Below are positions 1 to 12,500 of a stretch of DNA of 15,200 nt, in pieces (the first letter of the stretch is position 1; the number at the start of each line of letters is the position of its first letter). The translations under genes were made by a program, and so were the position numbers. Source of the DNA: Acanthaster planci (lineage: Eukaryota; Echinodermata; Asteroidea; Valvatida; Acanthasteridae). The stretch lies in assembly GCF_001949145.1 (NCBI RefSeq), contig NW_019091429.1, positions 64,001-79,200 on the forward strand. Direction: 5' to 3'. The notes beneath the pieces were generated by a model. That model saw only the letters and a list, made by a program, of their open reading frames with translations, was not told the origin of the DNA and did not search any database.

Positions 1-377
1 AAAACACTCGGCTTTACCAGTGTTTTCCTGGGTTTGATTCCTTACCCCTTGTGTATGTGAGTACGGTTGATTTGTTGGGTCTCTCCAATGCAACAAGGGC
101 TTTTCCCTGAGTCTTTAAGGTTTTTCTCCCTTTACAAAATCAACTCTTACGATCTCTGGCTTTGCTCCATGGACCCTGTCAGACAGTTGGGGGTCACCTA
201 ATATGCCTTTACATGCTTTTGGCTAGACCACATGGTAGTTTAATGTATTGTATGGTGCATTTGAACATAGTCATATGTAATGTACAATCCATGAATAAAT
301 ACACTGTAAATTATGAATGTATGTAGTGGCATAGTTAGAGTTACCCATCCGCAAACATATTTTTAAAATCTTATCAG
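1..377 (+). other. end of the intron before exon a, with a pol III B-box-like SINE relic
   Basis: GGTTTGATTCC at 32-42 is one base from the pol III B-box consensus GGTTCGANTCC, as in tRNA-derived SINEs. An A box would lie left of the window. The sequence after it (to roughly 200) may be the body or tail of that repeat. The rest is plain AT-rich intron up to the acceptor at 377. No exon with METTL13 similarity is present here. Confidence 0.35.
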
Positions 378-510
378 AGGCTGTATGGTGCGTCTTCATC
401 AGGTGACCAGGGCAGAACAAGTTGCCGGGGAGACCCAGCTGAAATCCCAGCAAGGTCCAGTTTTTGCCTTCGTCTGTACCAAGTTCAAATCCATTCCAGG
501 AATGTCTTTG
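378..510 (+). CDS. METTL13: METTL13 exon a: end of the N-terminal methyltransferase domain
   Basis: The acceptor TTATCAG ends at 377. The first exon base completes a codon split by the intron (GA|A would give Glu, as in human EGWMV). Then follow 44 codons with the blocks GCMVRLHQV and [15 protein letters not shown], ending in phase 0 at the donor TTG|GTAAGA. The ATG at 385 is an internal Met of the family, not a start. If the donor is not used, the frame stays open for 47 more codons to TAA at 652-654. Confidence 0.93.
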
Positions 511-3500
511 GTAAGATTAATTTGGTTCAGAACTGTAGCTAGGAATTTATTAGTGCCGGCTGTTTTTGCACTGGATGCTGGTTGTATGCACTCACAAGCC
601 AACCATGCACATGTACATGTATGTACCAGTGCACGTATATGCATGTGTACATAATGTACATTTGTACATGCGCATCATGAATGAATTCGGAAAGATTTAT
701 ATTTCAAATAACCTGACACCTGTGACACTGGTTCAGAATGACTTGTTATGACCTGCTATTCCTTTCTGCATGGGAAAATCTCCTCAGCTACCAGTACTGT
801 ATTTAATGCAAGAAATAAGAAATAAAATTGATGCAAGAAATAAGAAATAAAATTGATGCAAGAAATAAGAAATAAAATTGATGCAAGAAATAAGAAATAA
901 ATTGATGCAAGAAATAAGAATTAGTGTGTTACCTTCATGTACATGTGCTTAGTTACAAGTACGTACCTGTGTTCATATCAACTCGACATAGTGTGTTATC
1001 ACCTCAACTCACACAACTACAAAATTGTAAAAAACATTTCAGGTGGCATTTTAAGAGAGTTCATTTTGCACTTCGGAAAAAAAAAATTGCAAAATTGGGC
1101 CAAAATAAAATTTCATCAAAACTTCGTAGCAGGTATATGAAATCGACATTTATGAATCAGAAGATTTAGAGTTTGATTAAATTTAACATTTTGTAATATT
1201 GGTGGTAAAATATTGCTTAAATAATACACAGATGTTAGAGGTAAAAATTCGAAGTACCCAACGTTAGGATCTGTGCCACTTTCGGGTATGCAGTCTTTAA
1301 GTATAAGCAGCAAGCTGTAAGCAGTCACATGAATGAGTGTTGTTAGGGACATTTTTCAGTGTGAGAATATTCCAAAAATTATGGTAGTAAGAATCTTTTG
1401 GTCTGGGAACCAGATTAAGCATGGAAATTTGATGCTAGAAACCAAAGATCGTGTATGTACATCACGTACATGTAGCATGTTGTGCAGGTAGGTTTATTTA
1501 GAATTCTCTTTCGGTGAGATCTTTATCAAATCGAAACAAAATGACAATTCTTAAAAAATAAAATGGCCAATTTTCTCTCTCAACGCCAAAAAGTTGCCAT
1601 AATGTAGTACACATTGTGATTTGTGATGGCTGGCAAGCTGCATTTTTATCCCGAGTGCCAGCCAGAAACTTTGAATGGTGGCTAGCACCAGCCGGCGTTG
1701 GCCAGCGTAGTTACAATCCTGATTTGGTGGTACATAAAAGGGGCAAAGGCACTATTGCAAGGAACAAAAAATGAATACAAGTATGTAACATTTTACAGAG
1801 TTTGTTAAATACTAATTGTCTGTTACAGCCATTGGAGGTCTGTCTAACTGACGCTGTCACACCGCAGAGGGTGGAGTCAGGGGACAAGATCCTGACAGTC
1901 ATTGCTGAATGCAGACACTATGCAATAGTCAGGCACCAACTCCAGACAAAGTAAGTCAGTCAGCAAGTTTTTGCCCTAAACCCTTGTTCTGCTTATATAG
2001 CATAAATGCATGCAGACTTACATGTAGAAGCCATTACTGCAGTCTTTCACACTCATGCTGGTCTTATGCATATATGCGTCAACCAGGAAAGTTACATTTC
2101 TTGCCACAGTCCACGTACATGTACCTGTTAAGAGTGACGCAAGTACATGCATTTAACATGTCATGTATTGTACAACACTGCTGGGAACATGATGGGGTCC
2201 ACAAGACGTGTGCAGTAGAGCGCTTGTTTAGCGTAGCAATTTCTATTGCCTATGCACCTGGCCCCTGCCCGTTCAAATGTCAGCTGCCGACCTATGGACA
2301 ATGTTTGCATGGGGACTTTTGGTCCAAACTTTCACCACTTTATTACTTTTAACAACACAGAAATCCATGTATTTTTCTTGAATGCTTGTTCTTTCCCTTC
2401 TTTGCTTTTGCCTCTTTTTCTTATTGGCAGTTGAACCAGAAAAACAAATCATATTATGAAAAACAAATCATATTATGAGTCATTTCAAGTCATTATCATT
2501 CTTAAATGTAAATCTTTAGTTTAAAGCAAATTTTAATATTTGTTGAATGTGTGTGAAGAAATTAGGATCCTTGGAGAATGTTTGGTGTTTTGGAATGTTC
2601 TGTACAGTGGTATAGTGGCACCGTACTTCACTACATCACAACAGTCAATGTTTGTACTGTTGCTGTATGTGATAATGTGTCTACCATTCTATGATTGTCT
2701 TGTCTATTCAGGACAGGCCTGGTTGACAGGTTTTCTGTGGAGTTTTATGACAGCACAAAGCTGGAGAGCCCTCGCTACACGACACATGTAGTTGATAGTG
2801 ACAGCAAAAACTATGGGTTATCACAGAAATTTGCCATCTTCATCACACCTCAGGGAAGGTAAGGGCGAGGGAGACATGTCCCTAATTTTTGTACCAAGTT
2901 GAAATTGAGGTCCGGTTACTTCACATTTTGTGCTTCTGCAGATACTCCACACAACTTGATAGGTCCGTGGTGTGAATATCCCATTGTTGATTTTGAATGC
3001 AAGGTGTTGAAATGCAACATTGCCTACATTCCTATAACACACTTGTTTAAGGATTGTTTTATTGTTTCTTTACAATTTTACTTTGTTAAATTTTCTATTG
3101 TGCCATTCTGTGTTGTTAATTGTTTTTCAGTTACACTTTGGGTCAAACCTCCTTCACTGATCAGGGGGATTTAGTCACAGATCCAATTATTATACTTCAA
3201 GGGCATTTTTGTCATGTGTCAGAAACAGACATTCTGAAACGGACAATCAAAATTTCCACAAAAAAAAGAAAAAAGGACGACCACTCAGACCAAACCTTAA
3301 ATGAGAGGTAGAGATGGAATTTTGCATCTTGATTAATGCAAGGAATCTCCTAAATAGAAATATGTCAATTTGTGTGTTTTTATTTGGATTATTGTTCTAC
3401 CTGCAGAGAGACAGAATGGATGTTTTCCACAGACAAAGGCAGAAGAAAGTTAGCCGAATCGGCAGGGTTCCAGCGACTGCTTGTTGTGTCGTTACACCGG

Positions 3501-6500
3501 GATCATTTTTACACTGACATGAGCTCCATCAAGGCAGAGCTGTCCAGTCAAGTCATGGAGCTTGCTCCGCCAGGACTTGACGAAAGCATACAGGTAGGCT
3601 GAGACTTTCAACCTTTTCAAGTTTGGCAGCCGTGGGCGGACGGATGGGGGGGAACATTTCTCCCCACTTGCCCCCCTTACTTTTTCCAAACCCAAATGAA
3701 AATGTGTAGCTTGCAAAAGCATTTGTTAAAAAAAAAGGCTAAAATAGCCAAAAATTGTCTCAGATCACACCACAGAGCATCTATACTCCAAAATTTTCCA
3801 AGGTTCTTAAGTGGTTCCCAGACCCACCGCCACTCAGAGCTTCGTGCTCACACTCGTATTTGTTGTGATCAGGGCTATGACCCCCCCTACTTTTCAAAAC
3901 AGAGTGACGCCCTTGTTTGCAGCAGGACTTTCTCAACAGCAATCATTACACACACCTTGTTTTTCCCAAATCTTTTTTTTTTTCACTTTCAGACTCTTCA
4001 ATTCTCTGGGTGTTTTAGAGCCTTTTATGCTGTTGTACATGTATGTATAACTGTGATGAGTAATCAATCATAGCACCGCTATCCTTAATAAATACTGCCA
4101 GTCTTTGGCACGTCGTAAGTTAGACCAGGTTGGGAGAAATCAATCCCTGGTCACATACTTTGACTAATCAATCGACCACATTGACTTAAATGAGATTTTT
4201 TCCCCTCTTTGCATTTTGTTCTCAGCCTGTATTTTCCCTGTAAATACTCTATATTGTAAATATTGCCATAACTACAGCGATGCCACTATAGCTCATAACT
4301 TAAGAGAAATCAAAGCCTGGTCATCACTTTTAACTTATTACATGACTGCATTCTCCTCAGAGTTGGCTGTTTCTTTGTTCTTCTTTGACAGAGCTTTTTC
4401 CCCTGAAATATCCCATATTTAGTGTGGTATTCTTGTTTAACTTAGTGTGGTAATATGAGAATACATATGTGCTTTGCTGATAACGTTTAAGATGAGTAGA
4501 CCGGCTAAGGAGAATAGATGCTGATAATGTCTGTCTTCTTTGGCTCGGGCATCCATACCTTCCATTCAAAACAAGTTTTAAAAATTACTGATTTCTGGTG
4601 ATTCTGTTCTGGAAACAGGAATATTACTTCATTTTTTAATGTTTGTCTTGGGAGTAGTTGTAGACAATCTCCTTATGTCAAGATTGATGCATGTGTTATA
4701 CATACTCTGTAAAGTGGTGTATACCCAGATGGTGGTTAATCGACCTTTTAAGACCTGCCAAATGATGGGCTCTCGACAAGTTTCAATGGCTAAATCATTT
4801 TAGGTATTAATGAATATTTTTTGAAGTTGTTCATCTGTTTCGATAATTCTTGCGTTTGGCTGTGGTTTCCTCCCATGGCATCGCCAATAACCATGGAGTA
4901 GCATTCTGCAAAAACCTCCACAAATACTGCGATGCTACCTTGGATATGAAAGAAGTTAAGAAAACATTATCGGTCTGTTGGTACTTACATTGAGTCTTTT
5001 CAGTAACTTAAAAAGTTGTATATTTCCGTGGAAGCTTTTGATAGAACTTTCTTGCTCCATCCAGGTACCCTTCATATCAGTCGGGGATGACATAGGGCAG
5101 AGAGACGTGCTTTATAGAGGCAACAGCCAGTGGACGGGAGACTTTGTGGTGGAGGACGTGAAGAGTGACGACGGGGAAACATTCAGGAGGCTTCTGTTTT
5201 TGAGTGGCACGCTGATTCAGTCACAGGCTCGTCTTAAAAAAGGTAAGCTGCCGTGTTACTTGTTTTGTGTGATAACAGTACAAATGAACTCATGGTCTCA
5301 TAGCTCCAGTCTTTTAATCGTCCGTTTCACCACGTATAGGATAGTTTTGGTGCGCCGTGAAGTAACGTACAGTCCATAGACTTTGTACACACGATACGTC
5401 ACTTGGTGCAACCGACGAAGGTTTGAACTACCCTTAACCTTAAAAGGCCCAGGCCTTTGAACCTGTCATTGGAGATGGGATTGCACTGTTTTGGGATCAG
5501 CTGTCTGATGACCAGTCCTTTTTCAAACCAGCATAAGAAGATATAAAGTATGAGGTTTTAAATTTTTTCCAACAAAGGATTTTGCTGATTTGTAGTAGTT
5601 CACATTAGTGTTGGCATTTAGTGGGACAAGTCTCTATCTTTGACCTTTCTGACTTGAGATATGATGCGTTCAGTTTTTATAAAATTGACTTTGTTAAACT
5701 GAATGCAAGACATCAACAAACACCCCTGAATGCAGACTAGGATAAAAGCATTATGACAAGGTCTTAAAAATTAGGGGACGGAATTTAGATTCTACCTTGC
5801 CCAGCGTTAAAGGTAAACGCACAAATAAAAGATATTATTCCGGCAGCATCATCTTTGCTTTGTGGATATACAGGTATGTACTAAGTGATCCAGTGACCAG
5901 AAGTAGACCTATTATTAGACCAGTAAACAGGGCCCTACATATACTCCTTTGTCATATACTGTGCCCTGTCTCGATTGATAGTGATTTCTTTCGATCAAGT
6001 TAATCCGGGATGCCTGGGGGTATTATCTGACATCCGCTGGATCTTATGAGCTGAAATTGCACCGGTCTGTTCAATACTTACAGGGCAAACTATCCTGTGT
6101 TGGAAAATAGACAGTGGCTAGTTACCTTGCATGACACAAACAATTTTGCCCAGTTTGTGGCTGAAAGACACGAGTAGAAGCTGTCCCTCTTCAACAGAAC
6201 TGCACAGAACGTTGCACTGTTACATGCACCTGGAGGAAGTGCATGTGCTGTACCCTCTGCCAGAAAAGATGCCCCAGCAACAGCAGAATTGTGAAATAAT
6301 GTTAGCAAAACTATACAACAGAAACCATTCGTCCAAATTCTGACAATAAATGTTAAAGTTGAATAACAGTATAATTCCTTTCAGTACACAGTGTGCAGTG
6401 TGCGTATGTATCAGTACGTCGCATTCCTTAACACAGGGTTTCATACTTGTTAGCCAGCAACTAGTGCCAACCATGCTATAAATCGATTGTCTATATGTAC

Positions 6501-9500
6501 TTCTGTTAGACTACATCTCGGTAAAGTACACTTTGGAACATTTTGGTAATCCCAGTCCGTGATTGGAATTGTACTTCCATTTCCGTTTATCCTGTAGATG
6601 AGCAACCCTGTCATTGGGAACCAGTAGAACTCAGCTGTTCCTATGACTTTCAGAACTTTGTTCCCAATGGACATTCAACAAATTAATTGTACAATGCAAC
6701 CAGCAAGTGACAGGATTGCAATGCCACACAGTGTCTGGTTTCTCTGAGTATCATCTTCAAAACAAACATGATCTTACCTCCATTACCTCCAATTCAACTT
6801 GTGCTGGTTCAGGGATAGCCTCCTAACTTGAAGTTAAAGCTGATACCCGTGTATCCCTGTTATGATCAAAGTACATGTAACACAGCTCACAATTATCTTG
6901 CAGCAAGCAGTGCGTGAGTCCATAATGAGTCCACATATATGTACAATTGTGAAGCAACTTGAGATATTTAACGCTGAAGTTGGACAAAAATTGTATCAAT
7001 AGGGGCACAAAGAAAAGTCACTTATGCCCATGTGCAGTAATACTCCTGACTGAATAGCAATCGCCTGCTAATATCACAGTATTGTAGCAAAGTAGATAAA
7101 GATACTTGGGAAAATCAACTTGACAGTCGCTCACTGCAAAACCATGAATATTAAATAGACTTCATGACAAAACTATCCCATTTTCTAGCCGGTAGGAAGT
7201 ATTTGAAGGCACCGCTTTTGACCTTTTCCGATGTAACCGTACACAGTGCAGTTATTAATTTGTTTGTCTTATACCTGTATACCTCGTTATGTCTATTGTT
7301 AAAAGAATAAAGTTACCATTTGTATTCAGTGACCCTCTGTGTGTGTACATTGTTATCAGAACTGTGGAATTACTATGGCTGTATTTTCATGCAATAATCA
7401 TAGGGCCTATGCACAATTTGGCTTTCAGCAGTAGATTATTTTCATGTGGTGGTGTGGTGATACGTGTTCATGATTTGCCGTGATATTCAATCAATTACTC
7501 CATCACTGCATCATTGGTAATAATCCAAAGCAAATATTACCCCCACCCCCCAAAAAATGGAAGTCAGTGCATGGAGAATAACATTTTTTGCTTGCTGCCA
7601 CACGTTCTAACGTTTAACTTGTATAGTAACATAAGAAGTACTGGGNTAACTTGAAGTTAAAGCTGATACCCGTGTATCCCTGTTATGATCAAAGTACATG
7701 TAACACAGCTCACAATTATCTTCCAGCAAGCAGTTCTTAAGTTCATAACTGTACAGAGCATTTGTACACACATATATGTACAATTGTGAAGCATCATTGG
7801 TGCTTTTGAATGTTCGAAAAGTGTTAGTAATGAATCTCCCGAACACTAATTGCATGTTACTGCCCCCCCCAAAAAAGAAATGGATGGAATGATGGAAATT
7901 GGAATCTGTGGAACAGGTGTGCAACTTTTCCTCAGATGAGCTGCAGCTGATTTCCTTGTTTTTCACTTCACACTCGTGCCACTGAAAATTGGAAGCACTG
8001 TACAAAGTCTTGCAAAGATTGGAATTTCCTCGTTTTATTCTGCTGAAGTCCAAGTTGCATTCCTGATGGTACCGTGAAATACAATAAGTTATATTTTATT
8101 GACAATGTTCACATCTAAATTTTCACTTACCAGTGATATAAACAGGGTACCCCACTGTAACATCAATGACTAAGCATCCCATTATTCCATATGTGTGCTT
8201 CCTTATGATTAAAAGCACATGTATACGTACAGTATGTTACATGAAGGTGCACAACTCGGTGTGCTTGGTACATGTACATGTATAAGGTATGCACACAATG
8301 CCACTAGCTCCATGGCGATATTCTGAAGTTCAGTCTTTCTATGGCTACTTGTACCTTCATTAGACTCATCGGATGTATCACAGAAGAGATTAATCCTTTG
8401 ATTTTCTTCTAACAAGCATGCTTAAGCAACAGTTCTGTTTAGACAGCAGTGTCAACTAATGCAATAGCAGTCTGGATTATTACCATATGTGGATGTGCTA
8501 TTATGTCAAGAAACGCTGGGAATCTGACCAATCACATGGCCTGCTCTAGCAGACCACGATGGATTGCGAGTCTTTTCGTGTGAAGAAGTGCTTGTCTTAA
8601 ACGGAGCATATGGAACAAAAATACCGTTTGCTAACATTTGATTGGCTGTGCAAAAATGAAGTAATTTATACAGACATCAACTAGACTTTTAAAACATGTT
8701 TGTACCGATGCGACTTAGAATTAATTGTTGCTAATTTGAGATATTTAACGCTGAAGTTGGACAAAAATTGTATCAATAGGGGCACAAAGAAAGGTCACTT
8801 ATGCCCATGTGTGGCAATACTCCTGACTGAATAGCAATCGCCTGCTAATATTACAGTGTTGTAGCAAAGTAGATAAAGATACTTGGGAAAATCAACTTGA
8901 CAGTCGCTCACTGCAAAACCATGAATATTAAATAGACTTCATGACAAAACTATCCCATTTTCTAGCCGGTAGGAAATATTTGAAGGCACCGCTTTTGACC
9001 TTTTCCAATTTAACCGTACACAGTGCAGTTATTAATTTGTTTGTCTTATACCTGTATACCTCGTTATGTCTATTGTTAAAAGAATAAAGTTACCATTTGT
9101 ATTCAGTAACCCTCTGTGTGTGTACATTGTTATTAGAACTGTGGAATTACTATGGCTGTATTTTCATGCAATAACCATAGGGCCTATGCACAATTTGGCT
9201 TTCAGCAGTGGATTATTTTCATGTGGTGGTGTAGTGATACGTGTTCATGATTTGCCGTGAAATTCATTCAATTACTCCATCACTGCATCAGACAGGCTCT
9301 CTGCAAAAGCAACCATCACTTAACCATACAAAGGAGTTTGTGTAATGCGCGAGTCCAGTTGAAATTCTTCCAGATAGGGAAAACGTTCAACTTCAAGCTT
9401 GGGGAGGCAACATTTTTTCCTCCAAACGAGGAAATGTGAGTTTTCTGCAAATAACAACCTGGAGCATAGTTAGCCTTGTAAGTATTAAACATACCGGTGC

Positions 9501-12500
9501 AATTTCAGCTCATAAGATCCAGCGCATGTCAAATAATTCCCCGAGGCATCCTGGATAAACTTGATTGAAAGAAATCAAAATTAATCAGGACAGGGCCTGG
9601 TATATGACAGAGGAGTGTACGTAGGGCCCTGTTTACGGGTCTAACCTATTAGCCTATCTTTATTCAAATTGCAGGGATTAGTTCATAAACTACAGTTAAT
9701 CTGCTAATCATTCAATAATGCTATAAAGTTGGCCCTAGATACCTTAGAGTTAAACTTTTCCCAGCGAGTTATAAACTGATTTAGCTTTTGTTTGTTTTTT
9801 TCAGAACGACCCAGAAAGGGGAGGCAAAAACAGAAGGACAAAGGATCCGGGTCAAAGGTCGCCATTGATTTCAATTACTTGGACTTTAACTTTCACAAGC
9901 ACATGGTGGCAGGCCTCGCTGCAGTCCCACAATTCCTTGACCTTCTTGCCAGGGAGATGCGGCTTTTAATCGTTGGTCTTGGCGCTGGTATTCTGCCTAT
10001 GTTTTTGCACCAACACTTCCCAAAGGTACCACACTGCTTGATCACAGAAGTCAGCAAGTTCCAGCAAATTTTAAGTTGCCGTTGTTATTTGAAGTAACAC
10101 GATTGCATGTGTAATGAAAAAAAAAACAGCAACTGTTCTGCCAATTCAGTATATGCTTGGGTGCTTGTTCGCACTATTAGATATTCTGAGTGCAGTATAT
10201 TGTGACAAACAAAATACATTAAAGTTGAGCAAGATTAATTGAAACTGACATACAAATATACTTACGAATGTTTCACTGGGACACACTAACATTGGGAGTG
10301 ACTGTAGTTCCCTGCATGCAGATGGCAAATACATGTAGAATTTGTTGACTGTTTCCAGTAATGCACTGGAAAAACAAGGGCCTCTCTGTGGCAACCTCAT
10401 GGTAGCACACTTTATTATTGTGAATTGCCTGTATTGCAGATGATTCTTCAAAAAGCGATGCCATTAGAATATTACCCAAGCCATGGTATGCATTATTTCA
10501 TTCAGAAATACCCGGCATACAAGTGCATTCGTTTCTTGACATGGAGTGCCCGTGGCTGGATTTTTTTAAACGGATATTGTTATTGACGTGTTTGCATTTT
10601 CTTGACAGCTATGAACTCACCTTCGTTTCATTATTCTTTCTTTCCTAGCTACTCATTGATGTGGTGGAGTTAGATGCAGCAATTGCTGAGGTAGCTAAGT
10701 CTTGCTTTGAATTCACTGAAGATGAACGAATGAAAGTGTCTATAGCAGACGGGCTGGAGTACATCACAAGGCTAGCTGAAGGTAGAGGAAGCACTTCTGA
10801 CCTTGGAGTTAGAAACCGTTGCATGTGAAATGAATGGAAAAGTTTGACTCTTTGCAGGAGCATCAGATAGCTCTGTACATCCTACAAAGGTAGGAATAGA
10901 CAGCATTGTAGAAATGGTACTAAATTCACCAGGATTCTTTGACAAAAGGAAAAAAAAATTGACAGTTGTTTGGAAACGATTCTATTTGCGCCTTCCCCTC
11001 TTCCATAGACCCAAGACCTGGATACACCACTGATTCTCTTGTTAACTCTTGATTCTCTCTGGAATTAATCCTTGCGTTGCTCCGTTCACCAAGAGTTTGT
11101 TTTATTGTGTCCTTCGAAATAGCAGGTGTATTGAAGGCCAGGAAGCTTTGGCTCCATAAAGTAGCTTCATCATCTCTCTTTGGTATGGCGTGACCAGCTG
11201 TGTTGTTTTCACTTCATACCAGAAACCACCAGCCCTACCTACCATGTCGTCTTGTTTGATGTTGACGCCAAGGATCTCTCAACAGGCCTCAACTCTCCAC
11301 CAAGACCCTTCATCGAAAAAGCCTTCCTGAAGAAAGTGGACTCCATTTTACATCCACAAGGTAGATTGTCAAGTCTTATTCCTGAAAGTACATATACGTA
11401 TAAATATTCTTAATATTTCTTTCCAAATGGAACAGCAGCACCATTTAGTTTGACTTCTAGTGTCAGTGAGGTGGCGCATTCTGTAAAAAGTCTAGGCAAG
11501 TCCAAGCAAGTGTACATCAAGTTGGGTCTCTTGACAATGGACAAAGCATACTGTCTGAAACATTGAATACCCTTAGGTTTTTTTCAGAACCACACATACT
11601 CGAAAAGAGTTATCCTTGCACGGTGCTACCACAAATCTAAGTTTACCTAACTTACTACTTCACCTTGAAAAGCTTCAAATCTCAAGTCACATGTCAGTGT
11701 TTGCAAGTTCAAGTCAAGATATGTCATTTTTTGAAAGTCTGAGTCAAGTCACACGTCATGTGGTCCAAACTCAAGGCAAGTCAAAGTCTCTCTGCCCAAG
11801 TACAAGTGAGGAATTGTCATTTCGGAATGCAAAATCCTTCACCCGTGGAGTGATATCACTTCCAAAAGCCGCCGTGTTTGCTCTGTGTATTTATTCCAGT
11901 CACGTACCAGGAGAGCAGACGATATTCGGTATTGCGCCCAGGGGGAGGGAAGGGGACTTGAGATCGTCCCTAAAGAGGTGTTTTTTTTTGCTTTTGCTTT
12001 CAGGAAGATAAGGATCTAATTCAATATACACTAACTTCATGTGCACATGAAGTAAGTGCATGCAAATGACTCATCACATGCTGTTCAGCCTAGCGGGCTA
12101 GTTGCATTTGTCCTTATATACATGTACGTGTAGGTCAGCAGTGGTTTTTTCGAGATATTTTCGTGTTGTTAATCTGAACAAAATAGTTTATTCACTTTAA
12201 ATACATACTGTATAAATTTGTACCTCAAATCCACCTGTCAGTTTTTTGTATGTTTTGCAGAATTCTACCCATCCTGTTTTACTGCCCATTTTGCAAAGTT
12301 CCAAGTCCAAAATCGCTTTCTGCTCATACAAAAGACGGGTGGACAGGTTGCTGGATGAGACCCTAGTACTATGCTGTTGCACCCCACTATTTGAAAGCAA
12401 TCCTTCTGTTCTCTTTTTCATTTCCAGGATTATTCATGTTGAATCTGATCAGCCGTGATGATAGCATCAAACAGGATGTCATCAACGACATCAAGACTGT

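Larger units (their letters stand above)
511..1828 (+). other. intron after exon a, with simple and inverted repeats
   Basis: This 1.3-kb GT-AG intron holds purine/pyrimidine-alternating ACATGTA-type sequence near 600-670, the 25-bp tandem array at 806-922, another near-palindromic TGTACATCACGTACA around 1460, and a short inverted repeat at 1627-1664. Open frames in it are short, overlap each other and look like no protein I know. Confidence 0.7.
5908..9651. mobile_element. DNA-transposon-like element with long terminal inverted repeats and a 7-bp target duplication, inside a METTL13 intron
   Basis: The ends 5915-6093 and 9466-9644 are reverse complements over 179 positions, with about 23 mismatches and no net gap by eye. 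Both termini read TTAGACC inward, followed by GTAAACAGGGCCCTAC. Immediately outside, CCTATTA stands at 5908-5914 and again in direct orientation at 9645-9651; a preceding A on both sides would make 8 bp if one terminal base is given up. This is the classic mark of transposase-mediated insertion of a 3.73-kb element. No transposase is recognisable: frames inside are short and broken, so the element is non-autonomous or decayed. The superfamily is open. A 7-8 bp duplication would fit several groups (hAT, P, Mutator-like), and I do not assign one. It is spliced out with the intron. Confidence 0.85.

Noticed and set aside
806-922. CRISPR-like array
   Set aside because: The units are contiguous 25-bp tandem copies without unique spacers, in an animal intron.
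1909-2352. 147-codon open frame on the + strand
   Set aside because: It starts inside METTL13 exon b in the wrong frame and runs into the intron; the Cys-rich translation looks like no family and contains intronic ACATGTA-derived sequence.
4978-5379. Single-exon gene reading 133 codons on +
   Set aside because: The middle (5065-5242) is METTL13 exon e; both ends are intron read-through beyond clear AG and GT sites.
7607-8053. 148-codon open frame on the - strand
   Set aside because: It crosses the ambiguous base at 7646, both parts of repeat X and a C-run giving FFFGGGS; no recognisable domain, probably chance within the mobile element.
6955-9295. Complete LTR retrotransposon formed by the two 555-bp copies
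   Set aside because: No matching target duplication, no clear purine tract, and no gag/pol-like sequence between the copies; kept only as an alternative in the findings.
5928-9631. hAT-type element bounded by CAGGGCCC ends with 8-bp target duplication
   Set aside because: The 8 bases outside each CAGGGCCC are inverted, not direct, copies of each other; the direct duplication CCTATTA is 13 bases further out.
11980-12030. Extra METTL13 exon after the strong pyrimidine tract and CAG ending at 12003
   Set aside because: All useful frames after it stop almost at once (GGA AGA TAA) and phases between exons h and i already join perfectly without it.
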